Of a stretch of DNA of 64,000 nucleotides, positions 34,060 to 46,497 are shown piece after piece (position 1 is the first letter of the stretch; each line of letters starts with the position of its first letter). Source of the stretch: Buddleja alternifolia (Eukaryota > Streptophyta > Magnoliopsida > Lamiales > Scrophulariaceae). The stretch is from assembly GCA_019426215.1 (NCBI GenBank), contig CM033393.1, positions 48,176,645 to 48,240,644 of the forward strand, in the 5' to 3' direction. The position numbers were made by a program, and so were the translations under genes. The notes under the pieces are model-generated. The model saw only the letters and a program-made list of their open reading frames with translations, had not been told where the DNA came from and made no database searches.

Positions 34060-34610
34060 ACTAAAACGATACCTCGTATACGAGGGAACGAGGTGGGTTT
34101 TATGTCCGGTCCCTATAACAAAGTTATTTGCATTACACTCCAAGATCCGCGTGTTATTATTATTCGGGTAGGGTCAGTTCATGACCCGACCTAGTGGACG
34201 TCGAATCTGTGCCACCAATCATACACACGTGTAAAGGATCCGCAGGCGAGACGTCTTATCGGTCATTCGCTCTATAGTACCGGATGGAAACTCTATAAAT
34301 ACCGTCATTCATGAGGATCAAAGGATGGATAATTGGAGCAATAAATAGTACTGACTATCTGTCGTATTGCTCGGGTTATTCGGAGACTTGAGAGTACGAT
34401 CCCAGAATATAAATAAGAGAATTCCTCAATACTCGAACCATAACGAATCCAACTTCTACACTTGAACTACGTTTAGACTTGATCCTGAAAAAGTACGTAG
34501 GCAGCTCAATATCGTCCGAGCGCAGTCTATAATCTAGAGAGCGTATTATTTGGTACGTATTCGAGGTCATCTTGACTGAGATAGTGTGGGGAGAAATCCG
34601 TGCTAGATCA
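34060..34610 (+). repeat. 5' LTR region of a gypsy element
   Basis: GC-richer than its surroundings. It contains 'ctctataaatacc' (about 34290, TATA-like), then the U5-like end 'gtgctagatca' at 34610. The primer region 'tttagcgccgtctatggga' (34612-34630) follows, resembling the GGCGCCGTCTGTGGGAA sequences that start many Tat-type elements. The left boundary is uncertain. A related fragment lies at 57062-57420. Confidence 0.6.
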
Positions 34611-34664
34611 GTTTAGCGCCGTCTATGGGAAACTACTCGAGGGTCGCTGAAGTCAGCATCAGAA

Positions 34665-36760
34665 ATGGAGGGAGATGGTCAGAGAGAGAAGCGAGTTTGC
34701 GTCGAAGATTCTATATCCTCGGTGCCAGGAAGAAGCGGTGGCGGTCATGGTGATGATAAGATAATGGTAACGAAAGGAGAGTTGGACAAGATGGTGCAGG
34801 AAAAAGTGGTTGAAGTTTTGTGTCGTCTAATGGCGTCGGGACCAGTAACTCCGAATGTCCAAAAAGCTCCTGTAGTACCCTTGGCGCCTAGGAGGCTGTT
34901 TCAAGAACAAGAGGGGATGAACCCAGAGCGTGGGAAGAGGGAAGCAGTGGAGGCACAGTCTGATGAGGAGGTCAATAGCGGGGCCGATGCGCATTTGGAA
35001 GTCCGGCGAGGAAAACAGCCTGTGCAGGAAGAAAGACCAGTTTTGTCGAGGGCTGAAATTGATGATATGTATGAAAAGTTTGGCAGGGTAAATCGTAAAC
35101 CCGAGGCTCTTAGACCAAAAAGTAGACCGGTTTCAGCGTTGATGGCTAAAAATTCATTGTTTTGTGAGAGTATAATGTTTGAAGAACCTCCAAGTTCATT
35201 CAAAGCTCCTCTCTTGCCTACTTATGATGGGACAGGTGCTCGAGGCCGCATTTGATGACTTTTGAACTGTTGATGACATTGTATCATCAGTCAAATGTAA
35301 TTAATGCAAGGGTCTTCGTGACGACCCTGCTCGGGCGGGCTCAAGATTGGATCACAAGTCAGCAACCCGATTCGATAGTGTCCTATGAACAGCTCATCAA
35401 GAGATGTGAGAATCATTTTGAGGCCAACAAGAAGGCCAGGAAGTCTGTGTCTTCCATGATGGGATTCAGGCAGGGTCCTAGTGAGAGTTTGAGGGATTTT
35501 GGTCATAGGTTTAATCAGGAAGTTTTAGAAATACCTGAGTTAACTCATGATCTTATTGTAACGTTTCTTTTGTTGGATTTGAACAAAGGTACTTTGGCGT
35601 CAGCTTTAGCTCGAAGTGCACCAAAAGATCAAGAAGAATTGATGCAGCTGGAAGAGCAATGCATCAACGAGGAAGAGATGAATCTATCAAAAGATTTCGA
35701 GGCTTGCAAACCCGTAAACGATCGAAGAGATAATAGCTATCGACACGAAGGGTCGAGGTCTGAAAAGAACCACGAACGATCCCCTCGATACGCAAAATAC
35801 GAACAGTACATCCCCTTGAAAGCATCAAGAGGAAGAGTGTTACTGGCAGTGCAGCACATGAATGCGATTCGATGGCCAAAGACAATGAAATCGAAATCCA
35901 GAGCAAGTCCGAACAAGTATTGTCAATTTCACAAGGACAAAGGTCACGATACCGAAGAGTGCTACCAGTTGAAAGATGAACTTGAAAGTCTAATAAAAGA
36001 TGGTGTTCTGAACGACTTCATTGATCGTACTCTCGCGGAAGTAAGAGCCCTGGAGGCCAACCGCGCTAAAGAGGTGAGACGATCGCGCAGTCGGTCATCG
36101 GCTCGGTCCCAATATAGAGGGAATGGAGGTCGTTATGACCATCGGGTCCATGACAATCGCCCATATGATCGGCCTCGAAATAATGAATATCATCGAAATG
36201 ATAATTATCGATGGAATGAAGACAAGAGGGAGAATGATAACAGTCGTCAGGGAGATCGGCCTAAAGAGCAAGCCAATGTGGCCAGAGCAGAGATACACAC
36301 TATCGCGGGAGGGTCAGCTGGAGGGGATTTGTCCAGTGCAAGAAAAACGCATAAGAGGGAAATGCGTGGCAATCACTATCGTCAGGAGCCTACGAGGGTC
36401 TTCTCTGTACAGAATCACGACCAACCAATAGCCTTTGACGATAGAGATTACGAGGGCATGATTGTTCCCCATAATGATCCGATGGTGATAACGATGGACG
36501 TTGCAAATTTTGCTGTACACAAGGTGTTGATTGACACCGGTAGCTCAGCAGATATAATTTTTTGGGATGTGCTACAAAAGATGGACCTGGGAAAAGTAAC
36601 TCTGTGAACGGTGAATACTCCCTTAATGGGGTTCACCGGATCGCAGATTATGCCGGAAGGTTCGATTGAACTTGATGTCTCACTGGGGTCGGCTCCGAAG
36701 AGGAGGACATTGCGCGTAACGTTTTTGGTTGTAGAAACCCCTTTTGCTTATAACATGATT
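34665..36760 (+). pseudogene. Tat-type Ty3/gypsy gag-protease, broken
   Basis: Starts at MEGDGQREKR about 55 bp after the LTR. Gag core: FELLMTLYHQSNVINARVF, GRAQDWI, then FRQGPSESLRDFGHRFNQEV. A Cys/His segment follows (YCQFHKDKGHDTEECYQLKD) and a long Arg/Asp/Asn-rich linker. The aspartic protease motif is VLIDTGSSADIIF (near 36530), followed by TPLMGFTGSQ and TPFAYNMI. A one-base frameshift near 35250 splits gag, and an in-frame TGA at 36605 interrupts the protease. Reverse transcriptase, RNase H, integrase and the 3' LTR are absent: similarity ends at 36760. Confidence 0.85.
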
Positions 36761-36836
36761 GTACACCTCCGGAAACCACCACTGTCGCCGGCGACACCTC
36801 CGACAATTGTATCGAATGTTTGTCTTTTAAATTTTT
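36761..36836. other. Junction filler between gypsy element and PLC duplication
   Basis: About 76 bp of GC-rich, CTCC/CGCC-containing sequence ('accactgtcgccggcgacac') matching neither neighbour. It could be capture of a host exon or filler from end-joining. Confidence 0.5.
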
Positions 36837-39800
36837 AAGAATAATAGCAGTACTAGTTAGCATTCAATTGGTTTCTAGAGAAAACAAGTGAATTACTTTT
36901 CATAATGACGTTAAAGAAATTACTCAAGCCGACTAGTCTATAACCAAGTGAGCTATGTTATTTGGAACGGAACTTATATGCATATGACAAGTGTAATATA
37001 CTTTTTTTGGAAATACAATTGAGTGTGAACGGATTGGGAGTGAATAGAATTTCCCAGAAATTAGGGCCACTGGATAAGTACAATTCAAGGTCATTTACTC
37101 ATTTTCCACCACTCGATACAAGTTGAGTATTCCTAAATTCTTCAGCCAGACCCTAAATCACAATATATGAATGGTCCAACAACTTACAGTATGGGCAAGA
37201 CTCAAATTTACTGGAAATTTTCGTTCAAACCTCACACTACCAATTAACTCAATCGAGCCACACAAACCTGTTTTGGGTAATTATATGTTAGATCGAGTTC
37301 AATAGTCTATATATTCGATGTCTTTATCTAGAGACCGCACACAAGAGAAATAGACCATTGAACTTAGTCTAACATAGATTTTCCCGAATATATCAATCAA
37401 TACATACTTGCATAAATAGTTGCATATAGAGAGAGAGAGAGACCACTAATTTGAACTGATTAGTGGCGGTTGATCTAACACATCGGGAGCCATCAAGTGC
37501 TGCTCCACAAGATAAGCAATACAGTCCCACCCCGCAATCTCCATCCCTCGAACATTTGTCACCCACCTGCTTCATTCCCCATATATATACATATATATAC
37601 ACATATCATATATACATAGAGAAATATTAAAAAACATGAAATCAAAAAAAAAGAAAGAAAAAGAACAAAGATATGGTTGATTAGTTAGAGAGAATTCTAT
37701 ACCTTGCAACTTCCATTAGAGCAGGCGGAGCCAAATTTTAACAACAGAAACGCTGTAATTATAGCAAGAATTACTTTCACCACAGTATTCATGGCGCTGC
37801 AAATTCTATCTGAAATGCTTCTCACATGTGTGTGTGTGTGTGAAAATCAATTCATATTTAGCAACGCATAAAATAAAATTAATGAAAAAGGAGATTTATG
37901 GAATTTTATAATGGATTTTGTCTGAAGAACCGAAGCAATTATTATATGGTAATTAAGTAGAACAACGAATGGACGGAAATTGCTATTTCATAAAAGTAAA
38001 AAGACATACAAAACGTCACATATGGTTTAGGGGAAAATGTCAAATAAATACGGTTGAGAGAGTACGTTTTTTTGGTAGGAAAAACCAAATGAAAATTAAT
38101 GCCACTCCGACTTTAGGCATAAAAACTAAAAGCATGCGAAAAATTCTATTATTTGAATTTCCAACTTATTTAGGACGGTTCGAATGGACATAGGTAGTTG
38201 ACATTAAAGTACGTAGAAAACATGTGTAGTGATTTGAATTTATAACAAACGTGATAGATGAGTCGTCATGGTTTAATAGATTATAAAGTCATTATTCGGC
38301 GTTGTTAATAATAGGGAAAGTCGTCATGATATTTCAACACTAATCAAGTGTGCCTTTTCGGGACAGGGCCTGTATTTAGGGTTCGGGAGGCGAATAAAAA
38401 AAAGGTCAAAACTTGATATTTTGAAATTTTGAGGGAGACACAATTTCACATTTCAAAAGTTTATACGCTAAAAAAATAATTTTTTCAAAATTGAGTGAGA
38501 CATGTGCTCCTCGGTACATTTTCGCATGATCTATTTAGTGCAGCGAACATCTAATAACAAATGACTTTTCTATTTCGCACGTTTTATTTTCATAAACTTT
38601 AATGAAATTCTATAATTATTTAGTCTACAATCGAAGCTGGTCAATATATATCATATAGTTGTTTTAGAATTTGAAATTTGAAATATGATTTGTATAGTCT
38701 GTTTACTGACATTGCTGTACATATTATTGCATTTGTACATACTTTGTATATTCTCGTAATTGATTATAGTAACTGTACCACAATAATTTTATATCATTCT
38801 CATATCACACGAGATCTTTTGTTGCAAAATAATGTTACATATCATGTTTGTCTGACAAGTGTATATAATCCATATTAAATTTATATTCAAGGGAATTTTT
38901 AATACATATATTATTCATATGTGAAGTGCAATAGGAGATTACAATAACGTTTACAATAGAAGATCCGAACTGTTATCCTATACAAGTCAAATTAGCGACC
39001 ATATATCATATCTATTATCTTTAATCTAGAGTACTGTACATGATAAACTTCTTAGAAGCCAAGCAACATAAGTTCACCTGTTCACGTCACGAGACATATA
39101 AGCAACGAGCCAAAATTTCATGAGACATATAAACTTCTAAAGAGAATTCTAAATAGCAATTAAATTAATTGCTCGAATAAAATTAAATAGAGAATCTATA
39201 CAAAGGAGAACAACGTTAATCGGAATTTAAATTCTTATTTATTCGAAAAAATAACATAAAGAAGATATTATTAATCAACTCAAAATTCTCATAGCGTTAC
39301 ATACTTACATCAATGAATCGCAAATATGTGCAAATCATTCCTTTCTTATCATCAGGAATAAAGGCTCCTCACTTGGATCCTCTCTGCAATTGTTCAAACT
39401 TCCGCATTTCAGCTCGTTTACATGAAAAGTTGAAAAAATATTCTTCATATAAAAAAGAGCTATTATTTAAGAAAAATATGAAAACTAGTGACTAAAATGT
39501 ATCTACCATTACAAATAATTCTAGCCTAGTCTTGACTTGACCAGACCCAAGTGTATATGATAAGGTGAATGAATTACTATTGCTATATGATTGGTCACTC
39601 ATTTTATGACACACTTGGATGCGGGCTCGCATACTATCACTTACAGCACATTGATGTATGTCCTTGCGCCCACACAATAGTTCTCCATTTAAACTGTCTA
39701 CAGCTTCAAATGTTCCTCCTCCCTCGCTCCTCTTAAACATTTACCAATCAAAAATATATTACTACACAAAATTGCCAAGAAATTGAAAACAATTCAATTA

Positions 39801-40820
39801 AAAACACACACACACACACACACAAAAAAAAAAAAAAAGAAATCAAGCAGGATAGTAGTATATGTATGTATAAATTTGTTAAATTTATGTGTAATTTAGA
39901 TTTACCTTGTAAAAATCGACTGCTACGAAATTTGGCCAGCGTTCACCGGCGGCATGGTGGCAAGTTTGGAGCATATTGATTAGGTCTTGAGAGTTATGAA
40001 CACATGCAAGTTGTTTGCTTGGAAGAGATCCAAAATAATTTACCAGGACCAAGGATTTGCTTTTATTATTAAGAGCTGATGATTCTTCCCTATTCACACA
40101 ACTTCTTGCTATCATCCCATCATTTCCATCTGGTCATAAACATTGATTTGTAAATTTATATATAAAAAAACAATTAAGTGAAATCAAATAATAAATTAGG
40201 GAAGAAAACATGTTGTAACACTATAAAATAACAATAGTTTATATTTAGAGGGCCGAAGTCATTCCTAGGAGCTGTTTCTGGGTTGGCAAAGGCAACAATA
40301 TCCATGAACCCTAAATCTAATGGGATTAACATACGTGATTATATTGGAATTTGGAGTCCAGTGACTTCCTAAGAATTGACATGTATAATATATATATATA
40401 TATATGTTATATAGGTTAAGCTTTTATACGCTAGAGTAGCGATGTTGGGACGTCTGACAGTGTCAATTGTAAACTGACCCGCTTGCATAATTAGGTCCTA
40501 TCATTAAAAGGGCTTTAAAGACTATTTATGACATTTCAGTTTTGTAATATAATTTGTTCCGGGGTGGCATCTTACATTGATTTTCAACAACATAGTTCCA
40601 TTGGTAAGCAATTCCTTCACTTTTTTCTTTTGATTCCATAGAAGTAAACACAAGTAGCCTGAAGTTTCTTACAACCATGTCCTGGACCAAAGGCCAATTT
40701 TGACCATTTCTGGGCATTTGTGATATTGGATACCAGTAATTCATTAATCCAGCTTCTCTGAACACTTTGCTCAGCCCATTTGGTGTCTGAACATAGTCTT
40801 CCAAAAACAACGTCACAATT
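36837..40820. repeat. Segmental duplication block A'
   Basis: Direct copy of 16373-20503, 20.5 kb downstream. Intergenic 37880-39360 holds the same non-coding stretch as block A, with small indels (for example near 38255-38330 and 39090). Unlike block A, the sequence continues past the block end into the full PLC copy 3. Confidence 0.9.
37444..37792 (-). pseudogene. PLC copy 1 duplicate, exons 1-2 only
   Basis: Exon 1 (37703-37792) codes the same MNTVVKVI signal peptide start and exon 2 (37444-37566) the same Cys-rich segment as copy 1, with intact splice sites and the conserved upstream TATA-like string. Similarity stops in intron 2 at 36837, where gypsy-derived DNA begins, so exons 3-8 and the catalytic domain are missing. 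The promoter copy appears intact, so transcription into the gypsy remnant is possible. Confidence 0.85.
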
Positions 40821-41600
40821 TCTGACGGATTTGCCCTCAAAAATTTCTCTATTTCCTTCAATGTATCAATAGCGGGTCCCTATAAGATTAATGGAACACA
40901 AACTTTTACATAAAGATATAGTAAATTAAACTAAACTAAGAGGGAAAACTGCGTTATTAGTCTCATTGTATAAGTCTCATAGTATAGGTTATTGTAGCTC
41001 TAAACATTGTGTTTATAAGTTTGCAAAATTAATCCCAATTAGGATGATCATTTTGCAATTTTAGTCCCAATCATTAAAAAACGGGCGATAATCGTTCATT
41101 CGATCACGTGCAAGAGATCACATGTCTTGCATCGATGTTTAATTTAACGATGTATGCATTCCGCGTGTGAAATTTAATTTCCATCCGTCTCTTAACGGAT
41201 AAAACAAAAATATTGCAAAAATAATATATCATACCGAGGCTAATTTTGCAAGTTTGTAAATAATATGAATAAAATTGCAATAGGCTCTATCACATGGTAT
41301 CAATATTTATTGCAATCTTTTCTAAACTAAATGATCACGTTACCAAAGTGGCCGGTATCATCTTATTTTTCAAAATTTAGGAAGAAATTGCATGGACGTG
41401 GTACTTACAAATGCCGTATAGTCGTGGCATCGGCCTCCAAAAGAATGACACAGCCATATCTCCCCTAGATAATCATATGTGTCAAGCATCAAAGCACGAA
41501 CTCCATTCTATTGTTAGAACAAATTAATGAATCGTATTAATTAATTAATTGCAGATCAATATATAGATTATTTTATGAAACAAATTCATCTTATGATATC

Positions 41601-41632
<32 letters not shown>

Positions 41633-42358
41633 TACATTTAGCTGTTGAGTAATTGTATCTTCTTGGTTTGTGATTGTGATTCTTGGAACTCCAGTGTGAG
41701 ATGGCTCCCCATCTATTGCGAATGAATTGTGAGTTGTCAAAAACGCGTATTTGTTGAATGGTAGGGAATTATTCTGTTCAGAAAATAAATATGCGTGTAA
41801 ATATTTGTCATAATCTCTTTAAAGGTTTTATATAATTATAAGGAGGAGAATAAATAGTCTTAAAATAGAAATCAATTTAAATTTTATTTTTGCATGGTAT
41901 TCTTAGAGAGAGAGAGACCACTATTTGGAATTGATTGGTAGCTTTTGATCTCACACATCTAGAGCCAGGAAAGCCCGCTTCACAAGAATAACAATACAGT
42001 CCACCTCCACAATCTTTGTCCCTCAAACATTCATCCATCACCTGCATGCATACCAAAACAAAAATAATAATAATAATAATAACAATAATAATAGTAATTA
42101 TAATTACAAAAGAAACAAAGCTATAAAGAAATAGAAAAAGGGAAAATTAAATAGTGAGAAGCAAAAGAAACAAAGCTATTTCAATCCTTAATTAAATAGC
42201 AAATTAAGGATTGAAAATTAGAAAAAAGAGAATTGAGTTAGGGTAAAATACGGAAATACCCTGCATGCTCCGTCGGAGCACACGGCGGCTGCAGTGGTAA
42301 ACAGCAGCGCCGCGGTGGTTGCCGCCACAGCCACAAGAGATACTTTCTTTGTAAACAT
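39369..42358 (-). CDS. PI-PLC X-domain phosphodiesterase, copy 3 (8 exons)
   Basis: Second intact member of the family. Exons (minus): 42260-42358, 41919-42041, 41636-41773, 41409-41507, 40576-40879, 39906-40129, 39645-39731, 39369-39383. GT-AG introns, consistent phases, 362 aa. Residues 1-27 are an Ala/Val-rich signal peptide (MFTKKVSLVAVAATTAALLF). The cysteine-rich segment follows (DECLRDKDCGGGLYC). X-domain catalytic residues: His89 in FLTTHNSFA, Arg124 in GVRALMLDTY, His141 in WLCHSF. Exon 3 is 15 nt longer than in copy 1 (SHTGV insertion region). Exon 7 has CGRKDIHQC where copy 1 has CGCNDVHSC, losing one cysteine. The last exon is only five codons (RGSK, stop). If the final donor is not used, the frame reads on about 50 codons from AVSDSM. 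This is the probable parent of copies 2 and 4. Confidence 0.87.
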
Positions 42359-42658
42359 GGGAACTGAAACAAGAAACAAGTTCAATACCTTTGTCAAAGA
42401 AATCTGCAGAAAGTAGAAGATAATATATAATTAAGTATCTTGAAAATTAAATACGAGTTATTATTATTTTCTTTTTCTTAATTTCTAGGATTTTTTTGCG
42501 GAAACGTGAATTAAAGTGTTTGGATTAGCGGGTTTTTGTTTTTTTGATTTAATGAAAAAGAATAATTTGTCAAATGATATAGTGTTTCCCAGAGATATAG
42601 GTGGGAAATTGCAATAATTGCACCATCATATTAGGCAGATTATTTTTAAGGAATTGAT
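42359..42658. promoter_or_regulatory. Promoter region of PLC copy 3
   Basis: Upstream of the copy 3 start (minus sense). 'TTATATATTATC' (about 42421-42432) is a TATA-like candidate about 65 bp before the ATG. A block here ('gaattaaagtgtttggatta', 42509-42528) recurs beside the PLC fossil at 59340-59360, so it was part of the ancestral promoter. A 608-bp transposon sits directly upstream. Confidence 0.35.
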
Positions 42659-43266
42659 ATTAGCACTCCAAAAAATGATAAAGGCACTCCATTTTAAAAT
42701 TTTCTAATGTAATAGACAAAATTGCCCATGGATTAGTAAGAACATATAATTGTATTATTTAATGATAAATAATATAGAATGAAAATATTTACCTTTTAAT
42801 TACACAAGGCCGCTCTAATTTTACCTCCTTTTACAATTTCACACTACATTTAGCAATTGTCTAAAGTATTTTTTTTATATAATTTTGTTGTTTTCGTTAT
42901 AAATTTGATATTAAATCAATCATCGACAAATTGATCATTGATGATTTTATCGTAGGATTGTTTTAATGTTGAACAAGATAAAATGGACAAAGCGCCCTTT
43001 AATAAATAAAAAATAAAAAAATTTTACAGAACATTAAAAATCAATAAAAGAAGGCAAAGCATCCTATAACAAGCGGAAGAACAAATGTTTTCTCTTTCAC
43101 TAAAACATTTTTATATCTACACTTATAACATGATTAAAAGGTTTATTTATTATAAGAAAAATATAACAATATTATTTTATTGAATGATGGGCAATATTGT
43201 CAATTGCTTAAAAAAAAGTAAAAGTGGAGTGCATTTATCAATTTGTGAGTGCTAACATCAACTCCC
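42659..43266. mobile_element. Foldback element with exact 8-bp TATTTTTA duplication
   Basis: Left end AGGAATTGATATTAGCACTC. The right end in reverse reads GGGAGTTGATGTTAGCACTC. Further inverted matches include 'ggcactcca' and 'aaattgccca'. The target duplication TATTTTTA is exact (42651-42658 and 43267-43274). An 8-bp duplication fits the hAT superfamily. 608 bp, no coding capacity. It lies 0.3 kb upstream of the PLC copy 3 start codon. Confidence 0.85.
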
Positions 43267-43418
43267 TATTTTTATTATTTCACTATGCATGAATTATAAA
43301 AGCAAAACTTGTATCACATTCTTATATATTACCAGCTAGCTAAGGGGCATTGCCTGGTGATAAATGTTAGTTTGACGATTATGTAGTTCTTTTCAATATA
43401 TATAAATATATATATATA

Positions 43419-44451
43419 TAGGGTATGGATCAAATACATATCTTGCCATTAGGTAAGACCTAAGACCCAATCTAGGTCTTTGATTCAATTTGATCCAAAG
43501 GTGTGAAATTATATCATTTTTTCGGATTATTTAAATATTTTTAATGCTGGGAGGGCAATTTTGTCAATAAAACCCAACAAACTCATGCACATTTAAAGAA
43601 TCCCCATTAATGCGTAAAAACAGAATTTACCATATATTTCAGCTCGATTAAAATCAATATTCATTCATTCTATCAGTAACATTTAACGCTTCATCATATT
43701 CGTCTTTTTCATCGCAATTGATTGGGTAAGATCAATTCATCATCAACAATCACAGTATTCATCGCAATTGACTGGGTAAGATCAGTTCATCATTAGCAAT
43801 TAATCAACAATATCAGTTCATCGTCTATTCATCCGTGAGCGTCGTGGATTATTGATTTCGTTTTTTATGGCTGAGATGCATCCATTGTACTTGATAATAA
43901 CATCCATCAGATTGAATGCAGATTTTTCCAGATTGCTCATCAGCCCCTATGAGTAAATGTATAACAAAGGATTACTTATTGTATAATTATTTTATAGGAA
44001 CTGTATATTGTTACGTTCAGATACTATATATTGTTATGAATCTATCCATTACACAGAAAAGTACAGTATTATACAGAATAAGCCAATATACAGTATAAAC
44101 TAAGTTATTATACAGTGTTGTGAGTGCATATAAATATTGAATTTTTAGAATTATACAGAAAATCATATCAAATGATACATTATTTTATAACCATTATACA
44201 GTTTTATTACTTGTGTTCACTATGCATGAATTAACACATATATTGAAGATATCATTATACAAACTTGTATCACATTCTTTGAGCGAATATATTTAATTAT
44301 TACCAGCTAGCTAATCGCGGGCATTGCCGTGGGAGTTATTTTGGGAGGTGGGTGATGGTGATTTTAAATTCAGTAACATTAGTTTCTATTTTATATTTGG
44401 ACTGTTGGATTTAATTGATCCAATGGTTTATATGTAGTTCTTTAGATCTTG

Positions 44452-44455
<4 letters not shown>
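43419..44455. mobile_element. Inverted-repeat element flanked by AT runs
   Basis: The left end 'tatagggtatggatcaaat' and the right end (in reverse) 'tatagggtcaagatctaaag' are inverted repeats of about 1 kb spacing, each abutting an (AT)n run. The interior has a tandem 'atcgcaattga.tgggtaaga' duplication (43713-43790) and the short frame 43916-44098, which is not recognised. The AT flanks hide any target duplication. Confidence 0.45.
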
Positions 44456-44494
<39 letters not shown>

Positions 44495-44845
44495 GACTTG
44501 CCTTGGAAATTAAAATGCAGTAATTATTGTTTCCTATCAAAGTTGATTGTAATTATTGTCCTATCAAAGTTGATGCAGAATATTAATTATCCATCAGGGT
44601 AATAACTGTAGCTCAGTCAAACTTTTCCCCTTTTTACTCTTCGTTACAAAAACTTTTTTTTTATACATTTTAATCTGAACTACACACTTTTTTACATTTT
44701 TTATATATATTTTTTTATTTATACTTTCTTAACTGAACTACGCGAATTTTTACAAAATCTAATACTTTTAGCATTTTCTGGTGGAATATTTGTTGGAATA
44801 GCATTAGATATGCATATGATCATTTTAAGGGTAAAAGTAAAATCT

Positions 44846-45222
44846 GAGAAAATTTCACTTTTAATTTGATCACATTGGAGTTCGGCCAAAACACTTTCAA
44901 TCTCATAGGATTTTTTTTGACACTTTTGGTCTCATTAGGATCAAAATGTGACAATTTTACTTCCGTTTGTTTATTTTTGAACGAAATTTACACGCGTGAA
45001 ACACACATTCTGTTAGTTAACTGCCTTTGGATTCAAATGAAACACGAGGGGCAGTTAACTAAGAGGGCACATGTCTCACGCGGGTAAATTTCATCCAAAA
45101 ATAGGCGAATGAGATTAAAAGTGTCACATTTTGATTCCAATGTGACCAAAAGTGTCAAACGAATTCTTCTAGGACAAAGTGTTTTGCCCGAACTTCAATG
45201 GGACTAAAAATGAAATTTTCCC
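44846..45222. mobile_element. Foldback MITE, 0.38 kb
   Basis: Left 'gagaaaatttcacttttaat' with 'ggagttcggccaaaacact', and right (in reverse) 'gggaaaatttcatttttagt' with 'gaagttcgggcaaaacact', are clear inverted repeats. Internal inverted matches ('aaatttacacgcgtgaaac' / 'catgtctcacgcgggtaaa') extend the fold. The 73-codon frame at 44866-45087 lies within it and is not a gene. Confidence 0.72.
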
Positions 45223-46267
45223 AATGAAATATTATGGCCCTTGTGGTTCACTATATTTACCCATTTAAATTAAAATGTCATTTTGAATCGTACAGTTCAA
45301 AAGAGTGAAACCACAAGAAAATGTAAATGCAACTTATAAAATCTCATTGTTATCCTTAAAAGGGTCATATGTGATGCATGTGATGGAATCTAGTCAGAAT
45401 ATTTCGTCTATTACACCAAAAAATACTAAAATGTAAAATTATGTAAAAATTAGTACAGTTTATTATAAGAAAGTATAAACACAAAAAGTTTATATAAAAA
45501 GTGTAAAGACGAGAAAAGTTTGAATGGGGTATTAAATGTATGTCTTTACCCTATCCAACATATGAATACACCAAAAGATTTAAATTCAACGTGCATGCTC
45601 ATTGTGCAGATACTAACAATTATTTACGAGAATTGTTTTGTACTGGTTGTTGTCACGATTTGTAGTCAGGATCGGACAAATACTATTCACTACGCTCACT
45701 TGCATCTAGAGCTGCCATATTCATGCACAAATGTACTTTTATATAGCTTTTAGTACGTACTATTAATATTACCGAAAAATTTAATAGTTCGATCTTAATT
45801 TGTGATCACCTTACTATTGATCCCTCTTTAAGACCCTAATCTCGTGTTATCCTTCATTTTTAGTGAAAGAACATTAAGTGTTCTTCTCACTCCAAATGAC
45901 GTTAATTGATGCCCAGAAAATGAACATTTGTTATTTCTCATTTTATTATTGGCACCACACCTCAAGTAATAGCAATGGATTTTGACTCACAAACTATCTT
46001 ATTATTTGATTAATGACTTATCCCACAAGGTTACTTATCGAAAAGGACGGGGAGACTTATCCGATAAGGTCTCTAAGTCAGCCTAAATCTACAAATTTAT
46101 TGTGGAGAGATTTCATAGAAATTTATATATTTTCAATTTTTACATGGTTCTCGTCATTATTGCTAAAAAAACAATAATTTATGATAAACTTGCTTTGGGA
46201 AATGCAGCAATTATTTTTTCTATCAAAGTTGATTCACAATATTATCTAACATGAATACACCAAGGAT
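45223..46267. other. Intergenic DNA, nothing recognised
   Basis: AT-rich. A diverged copy of the 'cttgctttggaaatgcag' string repeated around the PLC copies lies near 46190. The 45520-45753 frame has no family resemblance. Confidence 0.45.
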
Positions 46268-46497
46268 ATGTTTTGGATGGAGGGATTTGGATTTGGAAAG
46301 TCAATTTGATGAAAGATTTTCAAGCGACTTCAAATTAGTATCATTTGAAAACCATCATAGTGATTGAGAAAATAGCTCAAAATGAGAAACAAGGGATTTG
46401 AAATTCGTTAAAACATAAAATCATCCAAACAAATTCACTGGATTTGTTGATAAATTTGAAATCCATAACTATCAAATATTTTAATCCAAACACACTG
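46268..46497. mobile_element. MITE abutting PLC copy 4 exon 5
   Basis: Left 'tgttttggatggagggattt'. The right end in reverse begins 'tgtgtttggattaaaatattt' (trimmed) and also pairs at 'gaaatccataa'. The interior is non-coding. Its right edge coincides with the point where the PLC copy 4 exon 5 similarity begins. Confidence 0.55.

Noticed and set aside
44866..45087. 73-codon plus-strand frame
   Set aside because: It is contained in a foldback MITE with clear inverted ends.
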